Positions 26,750-34,766 of a stretch of 64,000 nt of DNA are shown one piece after another (position 1 is the stretch's first letter; the number at the start of each line of letters is the position of its first letter). The notes beneath the pieces were generated by a model. The model made no database searches. It worked only from the letters and a program-made list of their open reading frames with translations, and was not told the DNA's origin. The position numbers and the translations under genes are program-made. This DNA comes from an uncultured Collinsella sp. (GTDB lineage Bacteria; Actinomycetota; Coriobacteriia; Coriobacteriales; Coriobacteriaceae), in assembly GCA_934630735.1 (NCBI GenBank), contig CAKTWK010000006.1, positions 1-64,000 on the forward strand, read 5' to 3'.

Positions 26750-27088
26750 TTAGCCCCTCAATCCAGAGAACAGAGCAAGAGCCTCGCCAAAGCCAGCATC
26801 GAGCAGAGCGATGACGACGCCGACGACGATCAGAGAAGCGCAAACGACGACCGAGTAGTTCACGAGCTCCTTCTTATCGGGCCACGTGACACGCTTCATC
26901 TCGGACTTGACCGAAGCGAAATACTTCTTGGTGCGGGCGAAGAAACCAGGCTTCTCGTTCTTCTTGGACTTCGCAGCCTTCTCGTTCTTCTTGGCAACGG
27001 CCTTCTTGGCCTCAACCTTGGAGTTGGCGGCAGCGCTGTTGGCAGGCGCCGGCTGCTGAGCCTTCTTCTTGTTCTTCTTGTTGGCCAT
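26750..27088 (-). CDS. secE: Preprotein translocase subunit SecE
   Basis: Small membrane subunit of the SecYEG channel. Residues of about 1-50 form a Lys/Ala-rich extension, long for the family; the conserved amphipathic helix and hinge (EMKRVTWPDKKELVNYS) precede the single transmembrane helix (VVVCASLIVVGVVIALLDAGF). 112 residues. GGAGGTAACCCAA upstream of the ATG. Confidence 0.95.
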   Translation of the reverse strand: MANKKNKKKAQQPAPANSAAANSKVEAKKAVAKKNEKAAKSKKNEKPGFFARTKKYFASVKSEMKRVTWPDKKELVNYSVVVCASLIVVGVVIALLDAGFGEALALFSGLRG

Positions 27089-27127
27089 TTGGGTTACCTC
27101 CGCGCAATGCGCTTATACATGAGTAAA

Positions 27128-27155
27128 CCGTAAGCCCCCAATTGGGAGCTTACGG
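27128..27155 (-). terminator. Hairpin between tRNA-Trp and secE
   Basis: CCGTAAGC and GCTTACGG arms with an inner CCC/GGG, followed on the minus strand by TTTAC. Probable partial terminator ahead of secE-nusG. Confidence 0.6.
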
Positions 27156-27164
27156 AATAATGAC

Positions 27165-27240
27165 TGGCACGCCAGGAAGGACTCGAACCCTCAACACTCG
27201 GTTTTGGAGACCGATGCTCTACCAATTGAACTACTGGCGT
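27165..27240 (-). tRNA. trpT: tRNA-Trp(CCA)
   Basis: 76-nt cloverleaf on the minus strand: acceptor ACGCCAG/CTGGCGT, anticodon loop CTCCAAA with CCA, T-loop GGTTCGAGTCC, encoded 3' CCA. It lies between rpmG and secE, as in many bacteria. Confidence 0.97.
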
Positions 27241-27253
27241 ATATGACTAGAGA

Positions 27254-27403
27254 CTAGCGAGTCTCTTTGTGCAGCGTGTGGTGACGGCACCAGGGGCAAT
27301 ACTTCTTGATCTCCATACGATCAGGCATGGTCGACTTGTTCTTGGTGGTCGTATAGTTGCGGCGCTTGCACTCAGTGCACGCAAGAGTAACTAGAGTACG
27401 CAT
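27254..27403 (-). CDS. rpmG: 50S ribosomal protein L33
   Basis: A 49-residue ribosomal protein. It has two CxxC-type pairs (TECKRR and CPWC), so it is the zinc-binding form rather than the cysteine-less paralog. The C-terminal HHTLHKETR is typical. Upstream on the minus strand is AAAGGTTCAGGATAC. Directly followed by tRNA-Trp and secE. Copies without cysteines often exist elsewhere under zinc control; none is in this window. Confidence 0.95.
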   Translation of the reverse strand: MRTLVTLACTECKRRNYTTTKNKSTMPDRMEIKKYCPWCRHHTLHKETR

Positions 27404-27620
27404 GTATCCTGAACCTTTCATTTCCGCCCCGTACGGGCACGAGTTGTTACTTTATCAGCTCCACGTAAGTGCTGTCAATGAAAACCTCGAGTCAATTGGT
27501 TCTCGGTGGATCCATTCATATTTGGAACACATCAATGAAGCCATCGAGATCTAATCGACGGTGCATTCAGGACCATTATCGATCCTCTCGACACCAGCAA
27601 CGGCTCAACATCCATTGCAG

Positions 27621-27653
27621 AAAAGAACCCGGCACCCATATAAGTGCCGGGTT
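27621..27653 (-). terminator. Rho-independent terminator after tuf
   Basis: Ten-bp stem AACCCGGCAC/GTGCCGGGTT, short loop, minus-strand tail TCTTTT. Confidence 0.9.
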
Positions 27654-27682
27654 CTCTAAGTCAGCTATATCAAAGAGCTAAT

Positions 27683-28873
27683 TTACTCAATGATCGTGGA
27701 GACGATGCCCGAACCGACGGTGTGGCCACCCTCGCGGATAGCGAAGCGCAGGCCCTCCTCCATGGCGATCGGGTGGATGAGGTCGCCCTCGATGGTGATG
27801 TGGTCACCAGGCATAGCCATCTCGGTGCCCTCGGGGAGCTTGACCGTACCGGTAACGTCGGTGGTACGGAAGTAGAACTGAGGACGATAACCATCGAAGA
27901 ACGGGGTGTGACGGCCGCCCTCCTCCTTGGTCAGAACGTAGATCTCGCCGGTGAACTTGGTGTGCGGGGTAACCGAACCGGGCTTGCAGAGAACCTGGCC
28001 GCGCTCGATGTCCTCGCGCTTGATGCCGCGGAGCAGCAGACCGACGTTGTCGCCAGCCTCGCAGAAGTCCATGGACTTACGGAACATCTCGATACCGGTA
28101 ACGACGGTGTTCTGGGTATCCTTGATGCCGACGATCTCGACGGGCTCGTTGAGCTTGAGCTCACCGCGCTCGACACGACCGGTAGCAACGGTACCACGGC
28201 CGGAGATGGTCATAACGTCCTCAACGGCCATCAGGAACGGGAGGTCGTTGTTACGAGCAGGCGTCGGGATGTACTCGTCGACAGCGTTCATGAGCTCGCG
28301 AATGGCGTCCATCCACTTGGCGTCGCCCTCGAGAGCGCCCAGAGCGGAACCACGGATGACGGGGATGTCGTCGCCGGGGAAATCGTACTCGGAGAGGAGC
28401 TCACGGGTCTCCATCTCGACGAGGTCGATGAGCTCGTCATCGTCGACCATGTCGCACTTGTTCAGGAAGACGACGATGTAGGGAACGCCGACCTGACGGG
28501 CGAGCAGGATGTGCTCGCGGGTCTGAGCCATGGGGCCGTCGGTAGCGGCGATGACCAGGATAGCGCCGTCCATCTGAGCAGCACCGGTGATCATGTTCTT
28601 GACATAGTCAGCGTGGCCCGGGCAGTCAACGTGAGCGTAGTGACGGGCAGCAGTCTCGTACTCGACGTGGGAGACGGAGATCGTAATGCCGCGCTCGCGC
28701 TCCTCGGGAGCCTTGTCGATGTTCTCGAACGCAGTGAAGTCAGCCTTGCAGCCCTCGGTCTCGGAGAGAACCTTGGTGATGGCGGCGGTCAGCGTGGTCT
28801 TGCCGTGGTCGACGTGACCAATGGTGCCGATGTTAACATGCGGCTTAGTGCGCTCAAACTTCTCTTTGGCCAT
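27683..28873 (-). CDS. tuf: Elongation factor Tu
   Basis: GTPase delivering aminoacyl-tRNA to the ribosome. 396 residues with G1 GHVDHGKT, the G2 region around RGITIS, G3 DCPGH and G4 NKCD, then domains II and III (for example [18 protein letters not shown] and [14 protein letters not shown]). The start at 28873 follows AGAGGAGGGCTTT. It has its own terminator and lies downstream of a tRNA cluster rather than in the usual rpsL-rpsG-fusA-tuf operon, which may be a separate arrangement in this lineage. Confidence 0.98.
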   Translation of the reverse strand: MAKEKFERTKPHVNIGTIGHVDHGKTTLTAAITKVLSETEGCKADFTAFENIDKAPEERERGITISVSHVEYETAARHYAHVDCPGHADYVKNMITGAAQMDGAILVIAATDGPMAQTREHILLARQVGVPYIVVFLNKCDMVDDDELIDLVEMETRELLSEYDFPGDDIPVIRGSALGALEGDAKWMDAIRELMNAVDEYIPTPARNNDLPFLMAVEDVMTISGRGTVATGRVERGELKLNEPVEIVGIKDTQNTVVTGIEMFRKSMDFCEAGDNVGLLLRGIKREDIERGQVLCKPGSVTPHTKFTGEIYVLTKEEGGRHTPFFDGYRPQFYFRTTDVTGTVKLPEGTEMAMPGDHITIEGDLIHPIAMEEGLRFAIREGGHTVGSGIVSTIIE

Positions 28874-28969
28874 AAAGCCCTCCTCTAAACAGGTCGTCCC
28901 CGGACGGGACTTTGCCTTTATACCATAGTGGCCTCTCAACATACTATTGAGAAGCCACCGTGTTACCTA

Positions 28970-29046
28970 TGGTAGCGGTGACTGGATTCGAACCAGTGAC
29001 GCCACGGGTATGAACCGTGTGCTCTAACCAACTGAGCTACACCGCC
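28970..29046 (-). tRNA. tRNA-Met(CAT)
   Basis: 77-nt cloverleaf on the minus strand, D-arm AGCTCAGTTGGTTAGAGC, anticodon loop TTCATAC, encoded CCA. Elongator Met is most likely; a CAT anticodon could also be a lysidine-modified Ile tRNA, which sequence alone does not exclude. Confidence 0.93.
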
Positions 29047-29049
29047 GGA

Positions 29050-29125
29050 TGGAGCCTGCAACCAGACTTGAACTGGTGACCTCTTCGTTACCAACGAAGT
29101 GCTCTACCGACTGAGCTATACAGGC
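29050..29125 (-). tRNA. tRNA-Thr(GGT)
   Basis: 76 nt, acceptor GCCTGTA, anticodon stem CTTCG/CGAAG with loop TTGGTAA, encoded CCA. It lies 3 bp from tRNA-Met, part of one tRNA transcript. Confidence 0.96.
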
Positions 29126-29135
29126 ACTTGACGGG

Positions 29136-29217
29136 TGGGAGCTATAGGATTCGAACCTATGTAGGCAGAGCCAACGGGTTTACAGCCCGTCCCCATTAAC
29201 CACTCGGGCAAACTCCC
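29136..29217 (-). tRNA. tRNA-Tyr(GTA)
   Basis: 82 nt with the long variable arm of class II tRNAs, acceptor GGGAGTT/AGCTCCC, anticodon GTA. The 3' CCA is not encoded (ACCC follows), unlike its neighbours. Confidence 0.95.
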
Positions 29218-29523
29218 AATCGTTCAAGTATCCGCAGGTCCTTTGGTCTTTTGGACCGCCGCCCCCGCGAACGAAAAAGATAATACGATGCAACCTTGGG
29301 GGCTGTCAACGAAAACCTCTAGATACACGGTTCCGGGCGTATCTATATAGCCGTGACCTGCGGTTTTGTTGAGTTTGGATGTGAAGGACGGTGGTTTTGG
29401 ATACTGAGGTGACGTTTCCCGAGGTAACACTTTGGTGTAGTGGAGTACACCTTCAGGATCGAACTTCGATACCGGCTTATTTGCACCTATGTATAGCTCG
29501 AGATCGGGCTTCCGTTGCAGATT

Positions 29524-29648
29524 CGAGCGTGGATTTTCTCCCGTTTGAAATCGAGCGTGGATGATCTCCCACTATTGGCGTGCCCCCAAGGCCAAAGTGG
29601 CAGATTATCCACGATCATTCACTAAGCGGGAGATTTTCCACGCTCGTG
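29524..29648. repeat. Nested inverted repeat, CGAGCGTGGA family
   Basis: Outer arms CGAGCGTGGATTTTCTCCCG and CGGGAGATTTTCCACGCTCG (17 of 20 pairing), inner arms around ATCGAGCGTGGATGATC and TTATCCACGATC, and a central spacer. The preceding 29218-29523 holds no gene and no clear structure except GGTGTAGTGGAGTACACC (29433). Confidence 0.75.
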
Positions 29649-29698
29649 TGTCCGAATATCCGCGCTCGATGACGATGACCAACCTCGCCCCGGCTTCA

Positions 29699-29755
29699 GT
29701 CTCGATCTGTAACAGTAAGAGGGTTATTCCCCCCCTATCTGTTACAGACCGAGAT
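29699..29755. repeat. 57-bp palindrome, TCTCRATCTGTAACA family, unit C
   Basis: Arms GTCTCGATCTGTAACAG and CTGTTACAGACCGAGAT. First of three units with an exact 80-bp period. Confidence 0.9.
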
Positions 29756-29778
29756 ACCACGCAGCGACCCCGGCTTAC

Positions 29779-29835
29779 GTCTCATTCTGTAACAGTAAGA
29801 ACGGTATTCAGCCTCTTCCTGTTACAAATCGAGAT
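29779..29835. repeat. 57-bp palindrome, TCTCRATCTGTAACA family, unit D
   Basis: Arms GTCTCATTCTGTAACAG and CTGTTACAAATCGAGAT, 23 bp after unit C. Confidence 0.9.
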
Positions 29836-29858
29836 GTTATCGGCCGTCCCTTGGCAAT

Positions 29859-29915
29859 GTCTCGATCTGTAACTATAAGGAGGGTTTTCAGCCCGCCCGT
29901 GTTATAGATCGAGAC
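29859..29915. repeat. 57-bp palindrome, TCTCRATCTGTAACA family, unit E
   Basis: Arms GTCTCGATCTGTAAC and GTTATAGATCGAGAC, 23 bp after unit D, more diverged inside. Confidence 0.88.
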
Positions 29916-29969
29916 AAACCTGAAGCTTGGTGGGAGTCAAACCCGCTGACATGTCAACATAAATAGAAA

Positions 29970-30000
29970 CGGGCCCTGTCCCATAAGGGAACAGGGCCCG
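29970..30000 (-). terminator. Rho-independent terminator after tRNA-Thr(TGT)
   Basis: CGGGCCCTGTCCC/GGGAACAGGGCCCG stem with an ATAA loop and the minus-strand tail TTTCTATTTAT. Confidence 0.85.
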
Positions 30001-30009
30001 AGACTCTCA

Positions 30010-30084
30010 TGGAGCCAGTGACAGGAATCGAACCTGCAACCCACTGATTACAAATCAGTTGCGCTACCGTTGCGCCACACTGGC
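30010..30084 (-). tRNA. tRNA-Thr(TGT)
   Basis: 75 nt, acceptor GCCAGTG/CACTGGC, anticodon stem ACTGA/TCAGT with loop TTTGTAA, encoded CCA. Downstream of the NYN-protein gene; a decayed copy of the same tRNA type lies at 30234-30290. Confidence 0.96.
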
Positions 30085-30183
30085 ACACTTGGCGCTTTCG
30101 CGCGAAGCCAATTAAGAATAAAGGAATTGCTGACGAGGCGCAACAGACCCTTTGACCGACCACATCTCAAAACTCTTCGTCAG

Positions 30184-30233
30184 AACGAATAGTTTATCTG
30201 TTCGCCAAAACCAAAAACTATTCGTTTTGGCGA
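30184..30233. repeat. Interleaved inverted repeats (A-B-A'-B')
   Basis: AACGAATAGTTT (30184-30195) pairs with AAACTATTCGTT (30215-30226), while TCGCCAAAA (30202-30210) pairs with TTTTGGCGA (30225-30233). The two hairpins are mutually exclusive or could form a pseudoknot. Confidence 0.7.
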
Positions 30234-30290
30234 CGGCAGCCCGCAGTCCATTGATTACAAATCAACGGGCTGACCAATTGGGAAACGGGT
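30234..30290 (-). pseudogene. Decayed tRNA-Thr(TGT) fragment
   Basis: On the minus strand CCCAATTGGTCAGCCCG resembles a D-arm and GTTGATTTGTAATCAAT is an intact-looking anticodon arm with TGT, followed by GGACTGCGGGCTGCCGTC, a truncated T-arm. Acceptor pairing is lost. The palindrome pair at 30184 abuts its 3' side. Confidence 0.6.
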
Positions 30291-30306
30291 CTCTATGGAT
30301 AATCCC

Positions 30307-30984
30307 CTACCTCCCGCGCAGAGCTTTGAGCTTGGCCAGGGCATCGGGGCTCAGGCGACTGCCCAGAGTCATCTTGATCTGCGGAGCTTCCTCTGCCTCG
30401 TGAACGTCGTTATCAATCTGTTTGATCTCGTCCACCAGCATACGGCTCGAGATGCGCGTAACGCCCTTGCCCATGACGACGGCCTGGATTGTGCCGTCGC
30501 TCGACACCACGGAGCACGCGCGGCCTTCCTCGCGCGCCTCGATGCAGAGCTTCTGCACCACGGTATCGGCAGAGACGCCCGTCGGCGAAAACTCAATGCG
30601 CACGCCGCGGGCCGGTAGGTTGGGGCGCTCGCTGGAGATGTTGCCCGCGCCGTCGAACACGATCACGGCCTCGTAACGGCCCTGGGCAAACGCCGCGACA
30701 TCGTTGATGAGCGCAGTACGAGCCATATCGTGGACGTCGCTGGAATACGGATCGTCGGAATGGTCGTACACGAGCTTTTCGTAGCGCGGCGTGCAGTGAA
30801 TCACGTTGTAGCCGTCGACCACCAGCAGCTCGGGCTTATTGGAGTGCACCGTCGAGACCGGATCGGCGATAGCCTGCGCAAACGCATTGCCGCCCACGCC
30901 ATAGGTCGCGGCCGAAACAATTGGCTTGGCCGAGCCCTCGCCAAAGCGCTTGGCCTTGGACTTGGCGCGGTTCTTCTTGGACAT
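30307..30984 (-). CDS. NYN-domain RNase, YacP/Rae1-like
   Basis: Predicted metal-dependent endoribonuclease of the PIN-like NYN fold, 225 residues. A basic N-terminal tail (MSKKNRAKSKAKRFGEG) precedes the domain with LLVVDGYNVIH, AVIVFDGAGN, ADTVVQKLC and CSVVSSDGTIQ, whose aspartates form the metal site. In Bacillus, Rae1 cleaves mRNA in the ribosomal A site and its gene follows rlmB and cysS; here the same order cysS-rlmB-NYN is kept, with 3 bp between rlmB and this gene. Confidence 0.88.
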   Translation of the reverse strand: MSKKNRAKSKAKRFGEGSAKPIVSAATYGVGGNAFAQAIADPVSTVHSNKPELLVVDGYNVIHCTPRYEKLVYDHSDDPYSSDVHDMARTALINDVAAFAQGRYEAVIVFDGAGNISSERPNLPARGVRIEFSPTGVSADTVVQKLCIEAREEGRACSVVSSDGTIQAVVMGKGVTRISSRMLVDEIKQIDNDVHEAEEAPQIKMTLGSRLSPDALAKLKALRGR

Positions 30985-30987
30985 GCG

Positions 30988-31896
30988 CTACTCCTCCCCC
31001 ATGAGCTCGCCGGCATTGCGGCGCAGCCACTCAAAGCACAGCGCGGTGGTCGCCTGGGCCACATTGAGACTCTCGGTCATGCCGCGCTGGGGAAGCTTGG
31101 TCAAAAAGTCGCATTTCTCGAGCACCAGGCGCGAGATGCCGTCGCCCTCGGAGCCCATGACGAGCGCAACGCGGCCCTCAAAGGGAGCATCCCAGCAGCT
31201 GCCCTCGGCGTGCTCGGAAGCACCGCCCACCCAAAAGCCGGCGGCCTTGAGGCCGTCAAGCGCTCGGGCGATATTGGGAACCTGCGCGATGGGCAGGTGC
31301 ATGACGGCACCAGCAGAGGTTTTGTAGCTGCCCACGGTCACACCGGCGGCGCGCTTGTTTGCAATGATGACGCCCGCCGCGCCCACGACCTCGGCGGAGC
31401 GCACGATCGCACCAAAGTTGCCATCGTCGGTCACATGGTCGAGCACGACGACGAGCGCCGGTCCGTCACCCGCGCGATCGAGGATATCGGCGACATCAGC
31501 ATAGGGGAAATTACCCACCTCGAGCGCAATGCCCTGGTGAGCGCCATGGCTCGACAGCGCATCGAGCTGCGCGCGCGGCACATACTTAACGCGGACACCC
31601 GCGGCGTTGAGGTCATCGACCAGACGAGACAAAGCAGCATCGCGCTCCCCGCCCTCGGCGATGAGCGCGCACTTGATGGGAAAACCAGTGCGCAGCGCCT
31701 CGGCGGCAGCACGACGACCTTCGATAAACTCGCCCTTGGGAGCCTGAACGTTGTCGCGGTTGCGCTGCGGACGTGCGGCCTGGGTACGATCGCGCTGGCC
31801 CTTGGGAGCGGCAGCGCGATCGTTGCGGCGAATCGGACGCGAGCCAGAAGCACCCTGCTTGCCGCCACGAGGCGCACGTTTGCGATTGTCGGCCAT
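30988..31896 (-). CDS. rlmB: 23S rRNA 2'-O-ribose methyltransferase, RlmB/TrmH family
   Basis: SPOUT-fold methyltransferase using SAM, predicted to methylate G2251 of 23S rRNA or a tRNA position. Residues 1-55 are a basic low-complexity extension. Then comes the substrate-binding domain (FIEGRRAAAEALR) and the SPOUT knot: DDGNFGAIVRSAEVVGA, VALVMGSEGDG and SLNVAQATTALCFEW. 302 residues. The assignment to RlmB rather than TrmH rests on the N-terminal domain and on the cysS-rlmB-NYN context. Confidence 0.88.
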   Translation of the reverse strand: MADNRKRAPRGGKQGASGSRPIRRNDRAAAPKGQRDRTQAARPQRNRDNVQAPKGEFIEGRRAAAEALRTGFPIKCALIAEGGERDAALSRLVDDLNAAGVRVKYVPRAQLDALSSHGAHQGIALEVGNFPYADVADILDRAGDGPALVVVLDHVTDDGNFGAIVRSAEVVGAAGVIIANKRAAGVTVGSYKTSAGAVMHLPIAQVPNIARALDGLKAAGFWVGGASEHAEGSCWDAPFEGRVALVMGSEGDGISRLVLEKCDFLTKLPQRGMTESLNVAQATTALCFEWLRRNAGELMGEE

Positions 31897-31941
31897 AGGA
31901 CGGCCTCCTTAAAATAGATTATCAAACGAAACAAAAGAATC

Positions 31942-31971
31942 GACCGCCCATGAATATTAATTCGGGCGGTC
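31942..31971 (-). terminator. Hairpin terminator upstream of rlmB
   Basis: GACCGCCC/GGGCGGTC stem, minus-strand tail GATTCTTTTG. Ends the disA-ispD-ispF-cysS transcript or allows partial read-through into rlmB. Confidence 0.65.
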
Positions 31972-31975
31972 GGTA

Positions 31976-32077
31976 CGGGTTTTCCAAGTGCCCGAGATTG
32001 CCGTGAAAGAGGAGCGACGCGTACTTGAGTACGCGAGCGACGGTTTGAACGGCAAGGTCGGGTGCTTGGGAAACCCG
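31976..32077. repeat. About 100-bp long hairpin between cysS and rlmB
   Basis: Left arm CGGGTTTTCCAAGTGCCCGA..TTGCCGT and right arm ACGGCAA..TCGGGTGCTTGGGAAACCCG pair over about 28 bp, with an inner perfect GCGTACT/AGTACGC hairpin. Strongly structured on either strand. Confidence 0.85.
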
Positions 32078-32083
32078 CGGGGA

Positions 32084-33550
32084 TTAGAGAGTCTTAATAC
32101 GAGTGCCAGCGGCTGTATCCTCGATCGTCAGCCCGAGGTCCTTGAGCTGGTCGCGGATGGCGTCGGCCAGATCCCAGTTCTTGGCGGCGCGGGCCTCGGC
32201 GCGGGCCTCGAGAATCTTGGCAGCGGCCTCGTCCACGTCGTCGCCCGTGTAGGCGACCAGGCCGGCGGCAACGCCCAGCAGGCCCAGCGGCAGCTCGACC
32301 TTGGGCTCGGGAAGCTCAACGCCAAATGTGTCGAGCAGCTCAACCAGCGTATCGGCGGCAGCAAGCGCAGCGGCCTTGTCGGCAGCGTCGCCCGCCTGCT
32401 CCAGGTACTGGTTGCACTCGGTCACAAAGCCAAAGACGGCACCCATGGCACCAGCGGTGTTAAAGTCGTCGTCCATGCACTCCTTAAAGGTGGCACGGGT
32501 CTCGGCGGCCTTGGCGGCAAACGCCTCGGATGCTGCCTCATCGGCATCGGCCGTCGCATGGTTCGCGGCCCAGCGCAGGTTCTCGACCGTACCGGCGATA
32601 CGCGTGAGCGAGTTCTCGGCACCCTCCAGGCGCTCCCAAGAAAAGTCGAGCGGCGAGCGATAGCTCGTCTGCAGCATCAGCAGGCGCAGGGCAGCAGCGG
32701 AGTGCTGCTCGAGGACCTCGGCCAGCGTAAAGAAGTTTCCGAGCGACTTGGACATCTTCTCGCCGTCGACCAGCAGCATGCCCGTGTGCATCCAGGTGTT
32801 GGAGAAGCCCTGGTGCCAGGCGCAGGTGGCCTGGGCGCACTCGTTCTCGTGATGCGGGAAGGCAAGGTCGGAGCCGCCGCCGTGGATGTCGATCGGGGTG
32901 CCCAGGTAGCGATGCACCATGGCGGCGCACTCGGTGTGCCAACCGGGACGGCCTTCGCCCCAGGGGCTCGGCCAGCTGGGTTCGCCGGGCTTAGCGGCCT
33001 TCCACAGGGCAAAGTCGAGCGGGTCGTTCTTGTCCTCGTTCTCCTCGATGCGCGCGCCAACCATAAGGTCGTCGATGTTGCGGCCCGAGACCTGACCATA
33101 GTTGGGATCGCTGCGCACGGCAAAGTACACATCGCCGTTATCGGCTGCGTAAGCGTGGCCCTGCTCGATAAGCGTCTTGATCATAGCGATCATGGGGCCG
33201 ATCTCCTTGGTGGCGCGGGGGCGCACATCGGGATCGAGCACGTTGGCAGCGCGCATGACGCCAATGAACTTGTCGGAGAACTCCGTCGCGACCTCGGCAG
33301 CCGTGCGGCCCTGCTCGTTGGCGCGCTTGATGATCTTGTCATCGACATCGGTGAGGTTCTGGGCGAACGTGACCTCGTAGCCGCTCGCGATGAGCCAGCG
33401 ACGAATCACGTCAAAGCTGATGAACGTGCGGGCATTGCCGATGTGGATGTTGTCGTAGACCGTGGGGCCACACACGTACATGCGGACCTTGCCGGACTCG
33501 ATGGGCTGGAACTCTTCCTTTTTATGGGTAGCGCTGTTGTAGATACGCAT
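32084..33550 (-). CDS. cysS: Cysteine--tRNA ligase
   Basis: Class I aminoacyl-tRNA synthetase charging tRNA-Cys. 488 residues with the zinc/substrate Cys in YVCGPTVYD, the HIGH-type signature NIHIGNA, GWHTECAAM, HHENECAQ and KMSKSLGN. A DALR-like helical domain and an Ala-rich C-terminal part follow. It begins 3 bp after ispF, the fourth gene of the disA-ispD-ispF-cysS unit. A long hairpin lies directly after the stop. Confidence 0.97.
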   Translation of the reverse strand: MRIYNSATHKKEEFQPIESGKVRMYVCGPTVYDNIHIGNARTFISFDVIRRWLIASGYEVTFAQNLTDVDDKIIKRANEQGRTAAEVATEFSDKFIGVMRAANVLDPDVRPRATKEIGPMIAMIKTLIEQGHAYAADNGDVYFAVRSDPNYGQVSGRNIDDLMVGARIEENEDKNDPLDFALWKAAKPGEPSWPSPWGEGRPGWHTECAAMVHRYLGTPIDIHGGGSDLAFPHHENECAQATCAWHQGFSNTWMHTGMLLVDGEKMSKSLGNFFTLAEVLEQHSAAALRLLMLQTSYRSPLDFSWERLEGAENSLTRIAGTVENLRWAANHATADADEAASEAFAAKAAETRATFKECMDDDFNTAGAMGAVFGFVTECNQYLEQAGDAADKAAALAAADTLVELLDTFGVELPEPKVELPLGLLGVAAGLVAYTGDDVDEAAAKILEARAEARAAKNWDLADAIRDQLKDLGLTIEDTAAGTRIKTL

Positions 33551-33553
33551 TCG

Positions 33554-34048
33554 TTACTCCTTAACGGTTTTCTGTAGCAGGCAGACGGCCCAGGCGCCAA
33601 TTCCCTCGCCTTGGCCTTCCCAACCGAGCTTTTCGGTCGTGGTGGCGGCGACGCCCACGTTTTCCACGTCGACGCCCAGGGCATGGGCAAGGTTGGCGCG
33701 CATGGCATCGCGGTGCGGAGTGATCTTGGGTTGCTGACAGGCAATGGTGCAATCGGCATCGACAAACTCAAAGCCCAGCTCGCGCGCATAGTCCATCACG
33801 CGAGCGAGCAGCACCATCGAATCGGCACCCTCGTAGGCGGGATCGGTGTCGGGGAATAGCTTGCCGATATCTCCCCCGCGGCAGGCGCCCAGAATGGCGT
33901 CGGCCAAGGCGTGCGCGAGCACATCGGCATCCGAGTGGCCCAGCAGGCCGCGCTCGTAGGGGATGTCGACCCCGCCGATGATACATCGACGCCCCTCCAC
34001 CAAACGGTGGACGTCGTAGCCATGGCCAATGCGCAGGTTACTGAACAT
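33554..34048 (-). CDS. ispF: 2-C-methyl-D-erythritol 2,4-cyclodiphosphate synthase
   Basis: MEP-pathway enzyme, a zinc-dependent homotrimer converting CDP-ME 2-phosphate to MEcPP plus CMP. 164 residues with RIGHGYDVHRL (metal ligands Asp12 and His14), GLLGHSDADVLAHALADAILGA and ATTTEKLGWEGQGEGIGA. The ATG at 34048 overlaps the ispD stop by 11 bp; upstream in-frame residues have no start signal. Substrate is supplied by IspD (next gene) and IspE (54071). Confidence 0.96.
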   Translation of the reverse strand: MFSNLRIGHGYDVHRLVEGRRCIIGGVDIPYERGLLGHSDADVLAHALADAILGACRGGDIGKLFPDTDPAYEGADSMVLLARVMDYARELGFEFVDADCTIACQQPKITPHRDAMRANLAHALGVDVENVGVAATTTEKLGWEGQGEGIGAWAVCLLQKTVKE

Positions 34049-34766
34049 GGGGAAGGTCCTCTCCCTCGGCCATGCGGCCAAGCAGAATCGCGGTTACGGG
34101 ACGCAGGTCCTCGGGCACCGTCACCTTAAGGTTATCGCGCGGGCTCTGGACGCAGCGGACGCGCCCACCCATGCGCTCGACCAGTGACGAATCGTCCGTG
34201 CCGATAAAGCCCTCGGCAATCGCCGCGGCATGGGCGCGCTTCATGGCGTCGACACTAAAAATCTGCGGCGTCTGCGCGGCCCAGTACAGCTCGCGCGGCG
34301 GCGTCTCGACGATGTTGTCGCCATCGACGATTTTGAGTGTGTCGATGGCAGGCTGGCCGCACACGACACCGTCGAGGGCACGGTCGCTCACGAGCACGTC
34401 GATAGCGTGGTCGATGGCCTCGGTCGTAATGAGCGGACGAGCGCCATCGTGAATGGCGACGTATTCAAAGCCCGCCGGCACCGCATGCACGCCGGCACGG
34501 GTGGAATCCTGACGGGTATCGCCGGCATCGGCAAAGCTGATGGGCGTGTCATAGTCAAACGGGTCGATGGCCAGGCGGCGCATCTCGGCACGACGCTCGG
34601 CAGGGCAAACCACGACGATGTGGCCGACCTTATTGCTACGGTCAAATGCGCGGATGGACCAGCTCATAAGCGGACGGCCCGCTACATTGACGAGCTGCTT
34701 ACCACCGGGGTTACCAAAGCGCTGGCCGCTGCCACCGGCAACGACCACGGCGCATACGGGCGCCAT
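34038..34766 (-). CDS. ispD: 2-C-methyl-D-erythritol 4-phosphate cytidylyltransferase
   Basis: MEP-pathway enzyme forming CDP-ME from MEP and CTP. 242 residues with the nucleotide loop VVAGGSGQRFGNPGGKQL, AIHDGARPLI and AAQTPQIF. Its start codon shares one base with the disA stop (TAATG), indicating translational coupling. Confidence 0.96.
   Translation of the reverse strand: MAPVCAVVVAGGSGQRFGNPGGKQLVNVAGRPLMSWSIRAFDRSNKVGHIVVVCPAERRAEMRRLAIDPFDYDTPISFADAGDTRQDSTRAGVHAVPAGFEYVAIHDGARPLITTEAIDHAIDVLVSDRALDGVVCGQPAIDTLKIVDGDNIVETPPRELYWAAQTPQIFSVDAMKRAHAAAIAEGFIGTDDSSLVERMGGRVRCVQSPRDNLKVTVPEDLRPVTAILLGRMAEGEDLPHVQ

Noticed and set aside
25028-27133. A 701-codon open frame on the plus strand
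   Set aside because: It is antisense to rplA, rplK, nusG and secE, has no ribosome-binding site and arises from codon bias in GC-rich genes.
23068-29915. CRISPR array, suggested by 57-bp repeats with constant 23-bp spacers
   Set aside because: The repeats are palindromic along their whole length, too long for CRISPR, number only two and three, and no cas genes are present.
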